Of a DNA stretch of 16,285 nt, positions 1 to 6,700 are shown piece by piece. The number at the start of each line of letters is the position of its first letter. The stretch's first letter is position 1. The position numbers were made by a program, and so were the translations under genes. Source of the stretch: JADKFD01 sp050250665. GTDB taxonomy: Bacteria > Pseudomonadota > Gammaproteobacteria > Xanthomonadales > SZUA-5. Where the stretch lies: contig JBFWOF010000085.1 in the NCBI GenBank assembly GCA_050250665.1, forward strand, positions 1 to 16,285, in the 5' to 3' direction. The notes under the pieces are model-generated. The model saw only the letters and a list, made by a program, of their open reading frames with translations, made no database searches and was not told the origin of the DNA.

Positions 1-77
1 ACCGGAAAGACCCAAAACCGACACCCCATCGTGACCGATGCCGTTAGAATCCAAGCAACGCACAACCGTCAGTAGAA

Positions 78-110
78 ACCGGTCACGTTGAACCGAAACG
101 ACCGGTCACG
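78..110. repeat. Two 10-bp direct copies of ACCGGTCACG
   Basis: ACCGGTCACG occurs at 78-87 and again at 101-110. A related GTGACCGAT lies at 31-39 on the plus strand. Repeated short GTGACCG motifs near a broken transposase gene could be the terminal repeats of an insertion sequence, but I cannot define the element's ends, and chance is possible for motifs this short. Confidence 0.35.
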
Positions 111-303
111 ATGAGCGAAATGCGCAGTAGATCCCTTCACGGCGCAGCAGCGCCCCCAACTCGCCGCGAACGCAGGCGTCGGCAAGATCGAGAATGCGTT
201 GCTTCTCAGCAGCGCTGAACACCCGGCGACCACGCGTGCGCGGCGCGGCAACTTCAATAGAAACCGGTGGATCTGGCGGGCGAACCCGATGCGGCTTTGG
301 CAT
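106..303 (-). pseudogene. Truncated IS3-type transposase OrfA remnant
   Basis: This reads as a 65-residue minus-strand product from an ATG at 303. Its C-terminal half (RRVFSAAEKQRILDLADAC, then GALLRREGIY) matches the N-terminal helix-turn-helix of IS3-family OrfA proteins, where basic residues, an F/Y-S/T-A-E-K-R-I-L stretch and G-A-L-L-R-R-E-G-L-Y-S-S are typical. In intact family members the motif continues with S-S-H-L-x-x-W-R. Here the frame reads four unrelated residues and then stops, so the protein lacks the rest of OrfA and there is no OrfB nearby. An upstream in-frame ATG at 351 is possible. Most likely this is a dead fragment of an insertion sequence. The family match is from memory of the motif and has not been checked by alignment. 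Confidence 0.6.
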
Positions 304-537
304 GTCACTCTCCGAAAAGCCGCCCCAAAACGAGGGATAACTTGTGATCAAGCTGTCTCAGGGATTATTGACGCGTGGGGGTTCAGGCGCTGGCGTATCC
401 GGTTCTGCCCAAACAGAAGAACTGAAGGGCTTGCGCTCGGTTGCGGGCTGATATGACCCTGTCGGGAAGCTCTTTCGATTGATCTTGTTGAGTCGCTCGC
501 GCGTGGACATCGCTTCGCGGTCGGATTGCATCGGTAG

Positions 538-909
538 TCAGGGCTTGTGCAATGCAGCTTTGAGTTCCTCGCCAAGCGCAGTGAGTGACACGGCGACAAT
601 CTCGGTATTGGCTACGCTTCCGTCAGGGAGGCCGTTCGAGACATTGAGGGTGATGAGGCCACGCGCCTCAAGTTCCTGATAGTGATCCCAGCTACCCGAT
701 TCAACGAGCATCTCTTTTGGAAAGAAGCGCCCGGGCCCTGCATTTTCAAGCAAGGACAGGGCGAGCAAGCTCACGCCAAGCATGGCCTTGGATTGCGTAT
801 TGAGCATCGCGACTTGTTCAGCTAGGGCGGAATCAGGTGGGCTTTCTTCAGTTGCCGAATGGGCAAATGAACTGGCTAGAAATGCTATTGCGAAGGCGAG
901 TTGTTTCAT
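538..909 (-). CDS. Small secreted protein of unknown function
   Basis: A 123-residue protein I do not recognise. The first 19 residues (MKQLAFAIAFLASSFAHSA) form a clear Sec signal peptide with an A-x-A-like cleavage site, so the mature protein of about 104 residues is probably periplasmic or secreted. I chose the ATG at 909 because it opens directly on this signal. An ATG five codons upstream (924) is also in frame, and neither has a good Shine-Dalgarno sequence. The mature part is acidic and mainly helical, with a hydrophobic stretch (MLGVSLLALSLLENA). Its end, YQELEARGLITL followed by VSLTALGEELKAAL, superficially resembles the tail of a winged-helix domain, but in an exported protein this may be coincidence. 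Codon use is less GC-rich at third positions than in the genes to the right, and the gene sits beside a transposase remnant, so it may be an acquired accessory gene. Confidence 0.6.
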   Translation of the reverse strand: MKQLAFAIAFLASSFAHSATEESPPDSALAEQVAMLNTQSKAMLGVSLLALSLLENAGPGRFFPKEMLVESGSWDHYQELEARGLITLNVSNGLPDGSVANTEIVAVSLTALGEELKAALHKP

Positions 910-1278
910 ATGGGTTAATGGCATTCTGATCTAGCGTGAAGCCGGGCTGCAGCAGACCCGTTCGACAGCTCGTATTCAACATGAATAATTGCAACTAGGC
1001 CATACACATGACCCGTTTCGGTCGCTGCTTCGGCCGGCGCCTGAGCAGTGATTTCGTCGCCGAAACCCTGAGTCTGTCCAAGCTCAGCGGCAGACCGATG
1101 TGGTTGCCGTGGATGCGCGAAGACGACATGCGCCACGATTTCACTTGATCCTTCTGCCATCATCATCTGATCACCACGCTGGATGATCGGGGTCAGGTGA
1201 CCGGTTCAGTGCATCCAGAAGTCCTCGCCTCCTTGGCGCAGCCCAAACCGCTCGATCAGCTTGATCGCAACGGAGGTG
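910..1278. other. Gene-poor stretch, possibly a decayed coding region
   Basis: No gene here can be supported. The minus strand is open at 915-1166, but the product resembles nothing I know and has no ribosome site. The plus-strand frame starting near ATG 1008 has the GC-rich third positions of a real gene (TRFGRCFGRRLSSDFVAE and onward). It is cut by TGA at 1146-1148 and then stays open to a TAA just before 1300. This could be an old gene remnant, but no family could be named. A short perfect inverted repeat, CGATCA-GCT-TGATCG, lies at 1253-1267 just past the end of the next gene. Confidence 0.4.
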
Positions 1279-3012
1279 TTACTCGAATCCATCGGTAAAC
1301 AGCGGTCCTTCCACGATCGTCAGCACCCCGTTCTGGCGCGCACTGGTCAGGGCCAGATCACCGGTGTTGATCGCGCCGTTGCCGTCGATGTCCAGGTACA
1401 GCGCTACCAGCACGTCCCAGACACCGGGGCTCAAACCGGGAGGAAGCTGGAACTGCCGGCTGCGCTGCTGGCTGCCCGGCTCCAGACGCACGCCGAGATC
1501 TCGCGGCGGATCCGAGACAAAGCCGCTGCCGCTGCGAAACAGACTGGCTCCGATGTAGACCGGGTCGTGCGCCAGTGCGGCCAGATTGCTGAGTTCGAGC
1601 GTCAGCGTGATCAGCTGGCCTGGACTGGCGCTGGCAGGCGCGCTGAACTGGTCAATGCGCAGCGGCGAAGTCAGCTCTGAATTGCGCAAGCCGGCGCCAT
1701 TGCCGTTGGCGTTGTAGTAGTGATTGACGATCCACGGCCAGCGCTGGCCCTGATCCAGCGCCCAGCGCTGACTGCCCCATTGCGACATGCCACGACCATG
1801 GCCAAAGCAACCGCGCCCCAGCGCGACAGTGTCAGCGAGACAGGGCCAGCCGGTGGCCGGGCTGCCGACGAAGCCATTGCCGCAGGACAGATCGCCGTTG
1901 GAGCAGGGCAGGCCGTCGCCGGGATCGTCCCAGGCATTGTTCTCGGCCGAATATTCGGATCGGAAGATCTCGCCATTCTGGCTTAGCAGGATGCCGGCGG
2001 TGGCATTGACCGCGGCATCGCTGGAGGCGCTGGTATCGGGATCGTTGACCTGGCAGCAGGCGCTGGAGCAGATGTCATAGCTCGGCGTGCGCGGGTTGGC
2101 GACATGCCAGGCGCCGTAGGACCGATAGGCGATGGCTCCAGCCCGCAGACTGTCGCCGGTCCAACTGGCAATCCATTCGTCGTTGAGTCCGCGTTTGACG
2201 TAGGTTTCCAGCGACATCACGCTGACCGCGCTGCAGGAGCCGACGCAACAGGGCGTGGTGAATCCGGCATCGGCATAGCCCACTCGAATGCTGGTGGGGA
2301 TCGGAAACACCGGGGCTCTTGCAGCTGCAGAATCGTCGATCGGGCTGGCCAGCTGGCGCGCGTCGAAGCGATCGTCGGGCCCGGGCGCACCAGCGCCCAG
2401 ATCGATGATGCGGTGGCTGATGCTGTTGGTCAGACGCAGATCCTGTCGCCAGGGCGGCAGCCCAGCGGCACTGACCTTCAGTGGCATCGATTGCCCATCA
2501 TCGTCTGCGACCGGTGGCAGATCGACGCGAAAATAACCCTGCGAGTCGGTGTGCGCGACGACATTGCCCAGCTCCACGCGCGCGCCGCGCACGGCGCTTC
2601 CGCGCTGAAAATCGTAGACGTGCCCCTCTATCCAGGCGCCGGTCTGTGACCTCGCATTTGGGGACGCCGTCGTTACCGGATCCAGCCAAAGCTGAACATC
2701 GCGCGTGTCCGCCGACAGCCGCGTGCTGAGTGTTCGGTAGCCCTGCGCTGTCAGCCTCAAGTCCGATTGACCTTGGACCTGCCGTTGCGCGCGGCCGTCG
2801 CGAGTGCGGAGCCGTGCTGGTGACGAGTCCGCGTGGCTCAGTTCAATCTCGGCGTCGACAAAGGCCCCGGTCTTCGCATCGCGCACGCTCAGATTCAGCG
2901 TGTCGGCCTGAAGCACGGGCGAGGCGACAGTCAGCGCGGCGAGCAGCGCACCCTTCAGGGCAGCGCTGCCTCGCTCCTTCGGCAGCCGGACTTTGTGCGC
3001 CAGACTCTGCAT
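1279..3012 (-). CDS. Secreted SpoIID/LytB-domain protein, multidomain
   Basis: A 577-residue exported protein. Residues 1-36 are a signal peptide (basic start, hydrophobic ALLAALTVASPV, cleavage after LQA). Residues about 128-170 look like a carboxypeptidase-regulatory beta-sandwich (AVRGARVELG, then TDSQGYFRVDLPP). Residues about 256-432 are a SpoIID/LytB domain: SLETYVKRGLNDEW includes the Glu that aligns with the SpoIID catalytic Glu, followed by LRAGAIAYRSY and the signature GHGRGMSQWG. In Bacillus, SpoIID cleaves peptidoglycan glycan strands, so a wall-active role is likely but inferred. The SpoIID region has about ten Cys, suggesting periplasmic disulfides. Residues 541-552 (DIDGNGAINTGD) form an EF-hand or dockerin-like calcium loop. 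The protein ends in LFTDGFE. The ATG at 3012 is preferred because it follows GAGAGG and starts the signal peptide; GTG 3045 and ATG 3033 are alternatives. It lies 88 bp downstream of the ACMSD gene on the same strand. Confidence 0.85.
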   Translation of the reverse strand: MQSLAHKVRLPKERGSAALKGALLAALTVASPVLQADTLNLSVRDAKTGAFVDAEIELSHADSSPARLRTRDGRAQRQVQGQSDLRLTAQGYRTLSTRLSADTRDVQLWLDPVTTASPNARSQTGAWIEGHVYDFQRGSAVRGARVELGNVVAHTDSQGYFRVDLPPVADDDGQSMPLKVSAAGLPPWRQDLRLTNSISHRIIDLGAGAPGPDDRFDARQLASPIDDSAAARAPVFPIPTSIRVGYADAGFTTPCCVGSCSAVSVMSLETYVKRGLNDEWIASWTGDSLRAGAIAYRSYGAWHVANPRTPSYDICSSACCQVNDPDTSASSDAAVNATAGILLSQNGEIFRSEYSAENNAWDDPGDGLPCSNGDLSCGNGFVGSPATGWPCLADTVALGRGCFGHGRGMSQWGSQRWALDQGQRWPWIVNHYYNANGNGAGLRNSELTSPLRIDQFSAPASASPGQLITLTLELSNLAALAHDPVYIGASLFRSGSGFVSDPPRDLGVRLEPGSQQRSRQFQLPPGLSPGVWDVLVALYLDIDGNGAINTGDLALTSARQNGVLTIVEGPLFTDGFE

Positions 3013-3100
3013 CGGCGACGCTACCTCTCCCATTGACAGGACCACAGAGCTTAGCTGATCGGAACTTCATTCGGTTCGGTCCTGTTGCTGCGAGAGGGTT

Positions 3101-4135
3101 TCAAGGCTTCCCGAAGCGACTTGCGTCCACTTGCAGCCATTCCAGCGCGGTGTCGCTGAGCAGGCGCTGACGTTGGCCATCGTCCAGCGGCATGCGCCGG
3201 ATATGCGAGCCCGGTTCCTGCTCGCCGAGCGGGAATGGGTAGTCAGTGCCCAGCATCAGTCGATCGGCACCGCAGGTGTCGATCAGATACTGCAGTGCAA
3301 GGTCATCGTGCACGCAGGTGTCGAAGTACAGCCGCTGGAGGTACTCGCGCGGCGGCCGCTGGTTGTCGGTGGCGACCAGATCGGGGCGCATGCGGAAACC
3401 GTGTTCAATGCGCCCGAGCGTGTACGGGAATGAGCCGCCGCCATGGGCAAAGGCCACGCGCAAACGTGGCAGGCGTTCCAGCACGCCGCCGAAGATCATG
3501 CTGCAAACGGCGCGCGACTGCTCGGCGGGCATGCCGACCAGCCACGGCAGCCAGTACTTGGGCATGGCGGCGGCGCCCATCATGTCCCAGGGATGTACCA
3601 GCAAGGCGACGTCCATCTCTGCGCAGGCGGCGAAGAACTCGAACAGCTCGGGAGCATCAAGGTTCCATTCGCCGACATGGGAGCCGATCTGCACACCCTG
3701 CAGGCCGAGGTCCTTGACGCAGCGCCGGGCTTCGGCGATCGCCAGTTTGGGGGATTGCAGGGGAACGGTGCCCAGACCCAGGTAATGGCTGGGATGCTCG
3801 CGCACCAGTTCGGCCGAGTGTTCATTGAGTGCCTGATGCAGCACCAGCGCCTGTTCGCCCGGCGCCCAGTAGCAGAACATCACCGGCACCGTGGAGATCA
3901 CCTGTACCGAGACGTCGAAGCGCGCATAGTCGTCGATACGCTCCTGTGCGTCCCAGGTCTTGGACCAGATTTCACGAAAGAAGCGGCCGTCCTTGTAGAT
4001 GCGGTGGCGGCCCTGGCTGTGGTCGATGCTGGGAAAGCGCGGGTCGTGGTAGCGCGAGGCCAGATCCGGCCAATCGCGGGGCAACACGTGCGCATGGGTA
4101 TCGATCTTGAGGGTCACTGGCTCGGTTCCTGCCAT
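3101..4135 (-). CDS. ACMSD-type amidohydrolase (aminocarboxymuconate-semialdehyde decarboxylase)
   Basis: A 344-residue metal-dependent amidohydrolase of the ACMSD family. In the kynurenine and 2-nitrobenzoate pathways this enzyme decarboxylates 2-amino-3-carboxymuconate semialdehyde in the cytoplasm. The expected metal and catalytic positions are all visible: HxH in DTHAHVLP (His14, His16), His181 in HPWDMMG, His231 in AFAHGGG, and Asp298 in LGTDYPFPLGE. Their spacing closely follows that of the well-studied Pseudomonas enzyme (9, 11, 177, 228, 294), and its length fits the family. The ATG at 4135 has a poor ribosome site. A GTG at 4117 preceded by AGGA would give a 338-residue protein starting VTLKIDTHAH, which is at least as plausible. 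The longer open frame to 4333 runs through the grxD promoter and is not believed. No other kynurenine-pathway gene is in the window, so the exact substrate is inferred. It is divergent from grxD. Confidence 0.88.
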   Translation of the reverse strand: MAGTEPVTLKIDTHAHVLPRDWPDLASRYHDPRFPSIDHSQGRHRIYKDGRFFREIWSKTWDAQERIDDYARFDVSVQVISTVPVMFCYWAPGEQALVLHQALNEHSAELVREHPSHYLGLGTVPLQSPKLAIAEARRCVKDLGLQGVQIGSHVGEWNLDAPELFEFFAACAEMDVALLVHPWDMMGAAAMPKYWLPWLVGMPAEQSRAVCSMIFGGVLERLPRLRVAFAHGGGSFPYTLGRIEHGFRMRPDLVATDNQRPPREYLQRLYFDTCVHDDLALQYLIDTCGADRLMLGTDYPFPLGEQEPGSHIRRMPLDDGQRQRLLSDTALEWLQVDASRFGKP

Positions 4136-4144
4136 GGAGGCCGG

Positions 4145-4150
4145 TATGAT
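4145..4150 (+). promoter_or_regulatory. Candidate -10 box for the grxD unit
   Basis: TATGAT matches the sigma-70 -10 consensus at five of six positions. It sits within a small inverted repeat, GGTAT-G-ATACC, at 4143-4153. No good -35 is present at the usual distance (only a TCGGTT-like hexamer), so this rests on the -10 and on its place in the 57-bp divergent gap before grxD. Confidence 0.4.
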
Positions 4151-4158
4151 ACCCGGCT

Positions 4159-4178
4159 GTAGCGCCGCACCCGGCGCA
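4159..4178 (+). other. GTAG-headed hairpin in the grxD leader
   Basis: GTAG is followed by a perfect 6-bp stem with a 4-base loop (GCGCCG-CACC-CGGCGC; the stem shares the G of GTAG), ending 15 bp before the grxD ATG. The form, GTAG plus a short GC hairpin, recalls the REP units at the right end of the window. With the proposed -10 box it would lie at the very 5' end of the transcript. A solo REP-like element or a plain leader hairpin are both possible. Confidence 0.4.
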
Positions 4179-4192
4179 GATCGGAGAAAGTC

Positions 4193-4522
4193 ATGGACGT
4201 AATTCAGCGCATACAAGCCTTGCTGGACGCACACCCGATCGTGTTGTTCATGAAAGGAACGCCGCAGTTCCCGATGTGTGGATTTTCCTCGCGTGCCGCC
4301 CAGTGCCTGAAAAGTGCCGGCGCGCGCTATCACGCGGTCAATGTGCTCGAAGATCCGGAGATCCGCGCCAATCTGCCGCAGTTCGCCAACTGGAAGACCT
4401 TTCCGCAGCTGTACGTCAACGGCGAGCTGATTGGTGGATCCGACATCGTGGCTGATCTCGAAGCCTCCGGCGAACTCAAGCGCATGGTCGAAGAGGCCCA
4501 GGCACAGGCAGGCGCGGCTTGA
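4193..4522 (+). CDS. grxD: Monothiol glutaredoxin, Grx4 type
   Basis: A 109-residue cytoplasmic glutaredoxin of the monothiol class. These proteins carry and transfer [2Fe-2S] clusters, bound with glutathione and often with BolA partners. The sequence shows the class signature CGFS inside MKGTPQFPMCGFSSRA (about residues 20-35), the conserved WKTFPQLYVNGELIGGSDI (about 67-85) that contributes the cis-Pro and glutathione contacts, and the usual length. The ATG follows GGAGAAAGTC, a good ribosome site. It is the first gene of a tightly packed plus-strand series: its TGA overlaps the TTG start of the SDR gene by 4 bp. The identification is firm. Confidence 0.96.
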   Translation: MDVIQRIQALLDAHPIVLFMKGTPQFPMCGFSSRAAQCLKSAGARYHAVNVLEDPEIRANLPQFANWKTFPQLYVNGELIGGSDIVADLEASGELKRMVEEAQAQAGAA

Positions 4523-5307
4523 CCGAACTTCAGATCTTCAGAGTGCTGCCGGCGGAGGCCTGGGACGGCGCCGGTCTGGCCGGTCGCCAGCTGCTGATCG
4601 TCGGTGCCTGCGGCGCCATCGGTCGTGCCTGCGCGCTCTCGGCGGCCGAGCGTGGCGCCAGCGTGGTGTTGCTGGGGCGACGTGTGGCGGCGCTGGAAAA
4701 GCTGTACGACGAGATCGAGGCCCTGGGCGCGCCGCAACCGGCCATCTATCCGATGAATCTGGAGGGCGCCACGCCGGCCGACTTCGGCGATCTGTGCGCC
4801 CGTATCATCGAAGGCTGTGGGCATCTGGATGCCGTGATCTACGCGGCCGGTCGCCTGCATGGTCTGACGCCGATCGAGCAGTTCGAGCCCGAGGAGTGGC
4901 TGCGGACGCTGCAGATCGGGTTGAACGTGCCCTTCCTGATGCTGCAGTCACTGCTGCCGGCCTTGCGCGCTGCAGAACCGTCGCCCCTGGTGCTGTTCAT
5001 GACGGATGAGCCGGAACGCAGCACCGAAGCCTATTGGGGCGCGTATGGCGTTGCCCAGGCGGGATTGCGGGCGCTGATTGCCATGGTGGCCAGTGAATGG
5101 GCGGCACAGGGTGTGCGCGTGCTCGGACTGCTGCCGGCGCCGGTAGCCAGCGCATTCCGGCGCAAGGTCTTTGTCGGTGAGGCCATGGACGGACTGGTGG
5201 CGCCTGCGCGTTATGCTGAACTGATCAGCTGGTTGATTGCCAATGCGCCGCAGGATTGGAGCGGGGCCATCGTTGACGGGCGTCAGCCGCCGGCGGCTGC
5301 AGCGTGA
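4519..5307 (+). CDS. YciK-like SDR protein lacking canonical catalytic residues
   Basis: A 262-residue protein with the short-chain dehydrogenase/reductase fold, nearest in look to YciK-type SDRs (WGAYGVAQAGLRALIAMVASEW resembles the YciK helix after WGAY). The nucleotide loop at 29-35 is GACGAIG instead of GxxxGxG. Of the Asn-Ser-Tyr-Lys tetrad only Tyr176 remains. The Asn position in LQIGLN is Gly, the Ser thirteen residues before the Tyr is Asp163 (in FMTDEPE), and the Lys four after it is Gln180. NNAG reads YAAG (108-111). This was aligned by eye against remembered YciK sequence. It may be a non-catalytic SDR or one with altered chemistry. The start is a TTG overlapping the grxD stop, with AGG about 8 bases upstream, which suggests translational coupling. 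Its stop overlaps the next start. Confidence 0.85.
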   Translation: MTELQIFRVLPAEAWDGAGLAGRQLLIVGACGAIGRACALSAAERGASVVLLGRRVAALEKLYDEIEALGAPQPAIYPMNLEGATPADFGDLCARIIEGCGHLDAVIYAAGRLHGLTPIEQFEPEEWLRTLQIGLNVPFLMLQSLLPALRAAEPSPLVLFMTDEPERSTEAYWGAYGVAQAGLRALIAMVASEWAAQGVRVLGLLPAPVASAFRRKVFVGEAMDGLVAPARYAELISWLIANAPQDWSGAIVDGRQPPAAAA

Positions 5308-5906
5308 TGGACATCGTATCGGCGGCGATCCTGCTGTTCCTGATCATGGATCCGCTGGGCAATATTCCGGTGTTCCTCTCGCTGCTGAAGGCCCTGCCAC
5401 CGCAGCGTCGGCGTTTCGTGCTGGCGCGCGAACTGGTGATTGCGCTCGGCGTGCTGCTGCTGTTTCTGTATTCAGGGCAGGCGCTGCTGGCCTTGCTGCA
5501 CCTGCGCCAGGAGTCGGTCAGCATCGCCGGCGGCATCGTGCTGTTCCTGATCGGCATCCGCATGATCTTTCCCTCCCGCGACGGCCTTTTTGGCGACATA
5601 CCCGAAGGCGAGCCCTTCATCGTGCCGATGGCGATCCCCTGCGTGGCCGGACCATCGACGATTGCGGCACTGATGCTGCTGGCCAATGATGGCACCGGGC
5701 GCAACTTCGAGTGGACCGTGGCCCTGGTAGCGGCCTGGCTGGCCACCGCGGTGATCCTGTTTGCCGCCACGGCGCTCTACAAGGTGCTGGGTCAGCGTAC
5801 GCTGATCGCGCTGGAGCGCCTGATGGGCATGCTGCTGGTGGCGATCTCGGTGCAGATGTTCCTGGACGGCATACAGAAGTATCTGGGGGCGACGGCCGCG
5901 CAGTGA
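5307..5906 (+). CDS. MarC-family integral membrane protein
   Basis: A 199-residue inner-membrane protein of the MarC (UPF0056) family, whose biochemical role is unsettled. The early multiple-antibiotic-resistance link in E. coli was not confirmed. The hallmark first helix IMDPLGNIPVFLSLL is present at about residues 13-27, as are the family stretch PFIVPMAIPCVAGPSTIAALMLL at mid-protein and a C-terminal ERLMGMLLVAISVQMFLDGI. About six hydrophobic segments are visible, as expected. The ATG at 5307 shares its A with the TGA of the SDR gene, so coupling is likely. A GTG three bases earlier is also open. It most resembles the YhgN-like members. The link with grxD and the SDR gene is positional only. 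Confidence 0.92.
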   Translation: MDIVSAAILLFLIMDPLGNIPVFLSLLKALPPQRRRFVLARELVIALGVLLLFLYSGQALLALLHLRQESVSIAGGIVLFLIGIRMIFPSRDGLFGDIPEGEPFIVPMAIPCVAGPSTIAALMLLANDGTGRNFEWTVALVAAWLATAVILFAATALYKVLGQRTLIALERLMGMLLVAISVQMFLDGIQKYLGATAAQ

Positions 5907-5990
5907 TCACGGCGGTCATCGACGAACAACTCCGCGCCACTGCTCGCGCCCAGGACTCATGCTGCCTCATGCGACGAACGACTCGCTGAC

Positions 5991-6449
5991 ATGCGTCCCC
6001 GACTTCTGATCGTTCACCACAGCCATGGCTGGCGCACACACAGGATGGCCGAGGTCATTGCCGCCGCAGCCGCGGCCACTGACACGGTCGATGTGATCTC
6101 GCGTGCTGCGGTCGATGCGGGCGTCGAGGATGTGCTGGCGGCTGACGGTTATCTTGTCGGCAGTCCCGAGACCTTTGGTTCCATGTCGGGCCTGATCAAG
6201 GATTTCTTCGAGCGCATCTACTATCCGGCTCAGGACCAGGTGACCGGGCGTCCCTATGCGCTGTTCGTGTGTGCCGGTAATGATGGCCGGGGCGCTATTG
6301 AGTCGATGCAACGCATCGCCCGGGGACTGGGCTGGAAGGAAGTGCAGCCACCGCTGCTGGCGCGCAGCCATGAACTGGAATCGCGCCTGGAAGATTGTGA
6401 ACAATTGGGCGCCGCAATGGCGTTGGGGCTGTCGATGGGCATCTTCTAG
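5991..6449 (+). CDS. Flavodoxin-like FMN-binding protein
   Basis: A 152-residue protein with a flavodoxin-like fold. The N-terminal LLIVHHSHGWRTHRMAE takes the place of the phosphate-binding loop (family form roughly Y-x-S-x-x-G-N-T). GSPETFGSMSGLIKDFFER (about residues 57-75) is the characteristic second FMN-contact region of WrbA/NADPH-dependent FMN reductase proteins. FVCAGNDGRGAIESM is the third. The loop having His-Gly-Trp-Arg-Thr-His is unusual for a true flavodoxin. It probably binds FMN and acts in cytoplasmic electron transfer or quinone reduction, but the substrate is unknown. The ATG at 5991 has no clear ribosome site. The gene follows marC by 84 bp with no terminator between them, so it may be the last gene of the grxD unit. 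Confidence 0.8.
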   Translation: MRPRLLIVHHSHGWRTHRMAEVIAAAAAATDTVDVISRAAVDAGVEDVLAADGYLVGSPETFGSMSGLIKDFFERIYYPAQDQVTGRPYALFVCAGNDGRGAIESMQRIARGLGWKEVQPPLLARSHELESRLEDCEQLGAAMALGLSMGIF

Positions 6450-6700
6450 CCAGGGAAAGACAGCCCGGATGGCGCCAACTTGCCTGCCCAATTGAATGTT
6501 TTTGCTGAACAGCGAGGCCTGTTGCCGACCAGAGCGGAAGCTCTAATTCCCTGACTACAGATCCCCAAGTTGTTAGCAAAGCGTCATCTAGCACTGTTAA
6601 ACTCATCTTAACTCTCGCTGCATCAGCCGCGCCTTGACCTTCGATCAGGGTTCGTCGGGTGAGTGCAGTCCAATCCCGTAACACAAGTCAGGCAGTCGTC
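6450..6700 (+). promoter_or_regulatory. Leader region of the TonB-dependent receptor
   Basis: These 251 bp hold no gene. They are more AT-rich than their surroundings at 6540-6615, where a promoter is likely. TTGTTA at 6570-6575 could be a -35 box, but no clean -10 follows at 17 bp (TGTTAA at 6595 is 19 bp away). An inverted repeat, GTTAA-N7-TTAAC, lies at 6596-6612 and could bind a regulator. The open frame of the receptor extends back to a GTG at 6659, but it lacks signal-peptide character there. Confidence 0.35.

Noticed and set aside
1253..1267. Inverted repeat CGATCA-GCT-TGATCG as terminator of the SpoIID-domain gene
   Set aside because: It is perfect and well placed, but has just six base pairs and no T-run in the minus-strand direction.
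3443..4162. A 239-residue plus-strand frame opposite the ACMSD gene
   Set aside because: The ACMSD enzyme on the minus strand has all its catalytic residues, so this frame is a shadow. Likewise 2104-2649 is a shadow of the SpoIID gene.
4136..4333. N-terminal extension of the ACMSD gene up to 4333
   Set aside because: It runs antisense through the start of grxD, gives 66 residues with no family counterpart, and the DTHAHVLP motif normally lies at the N-terminus.
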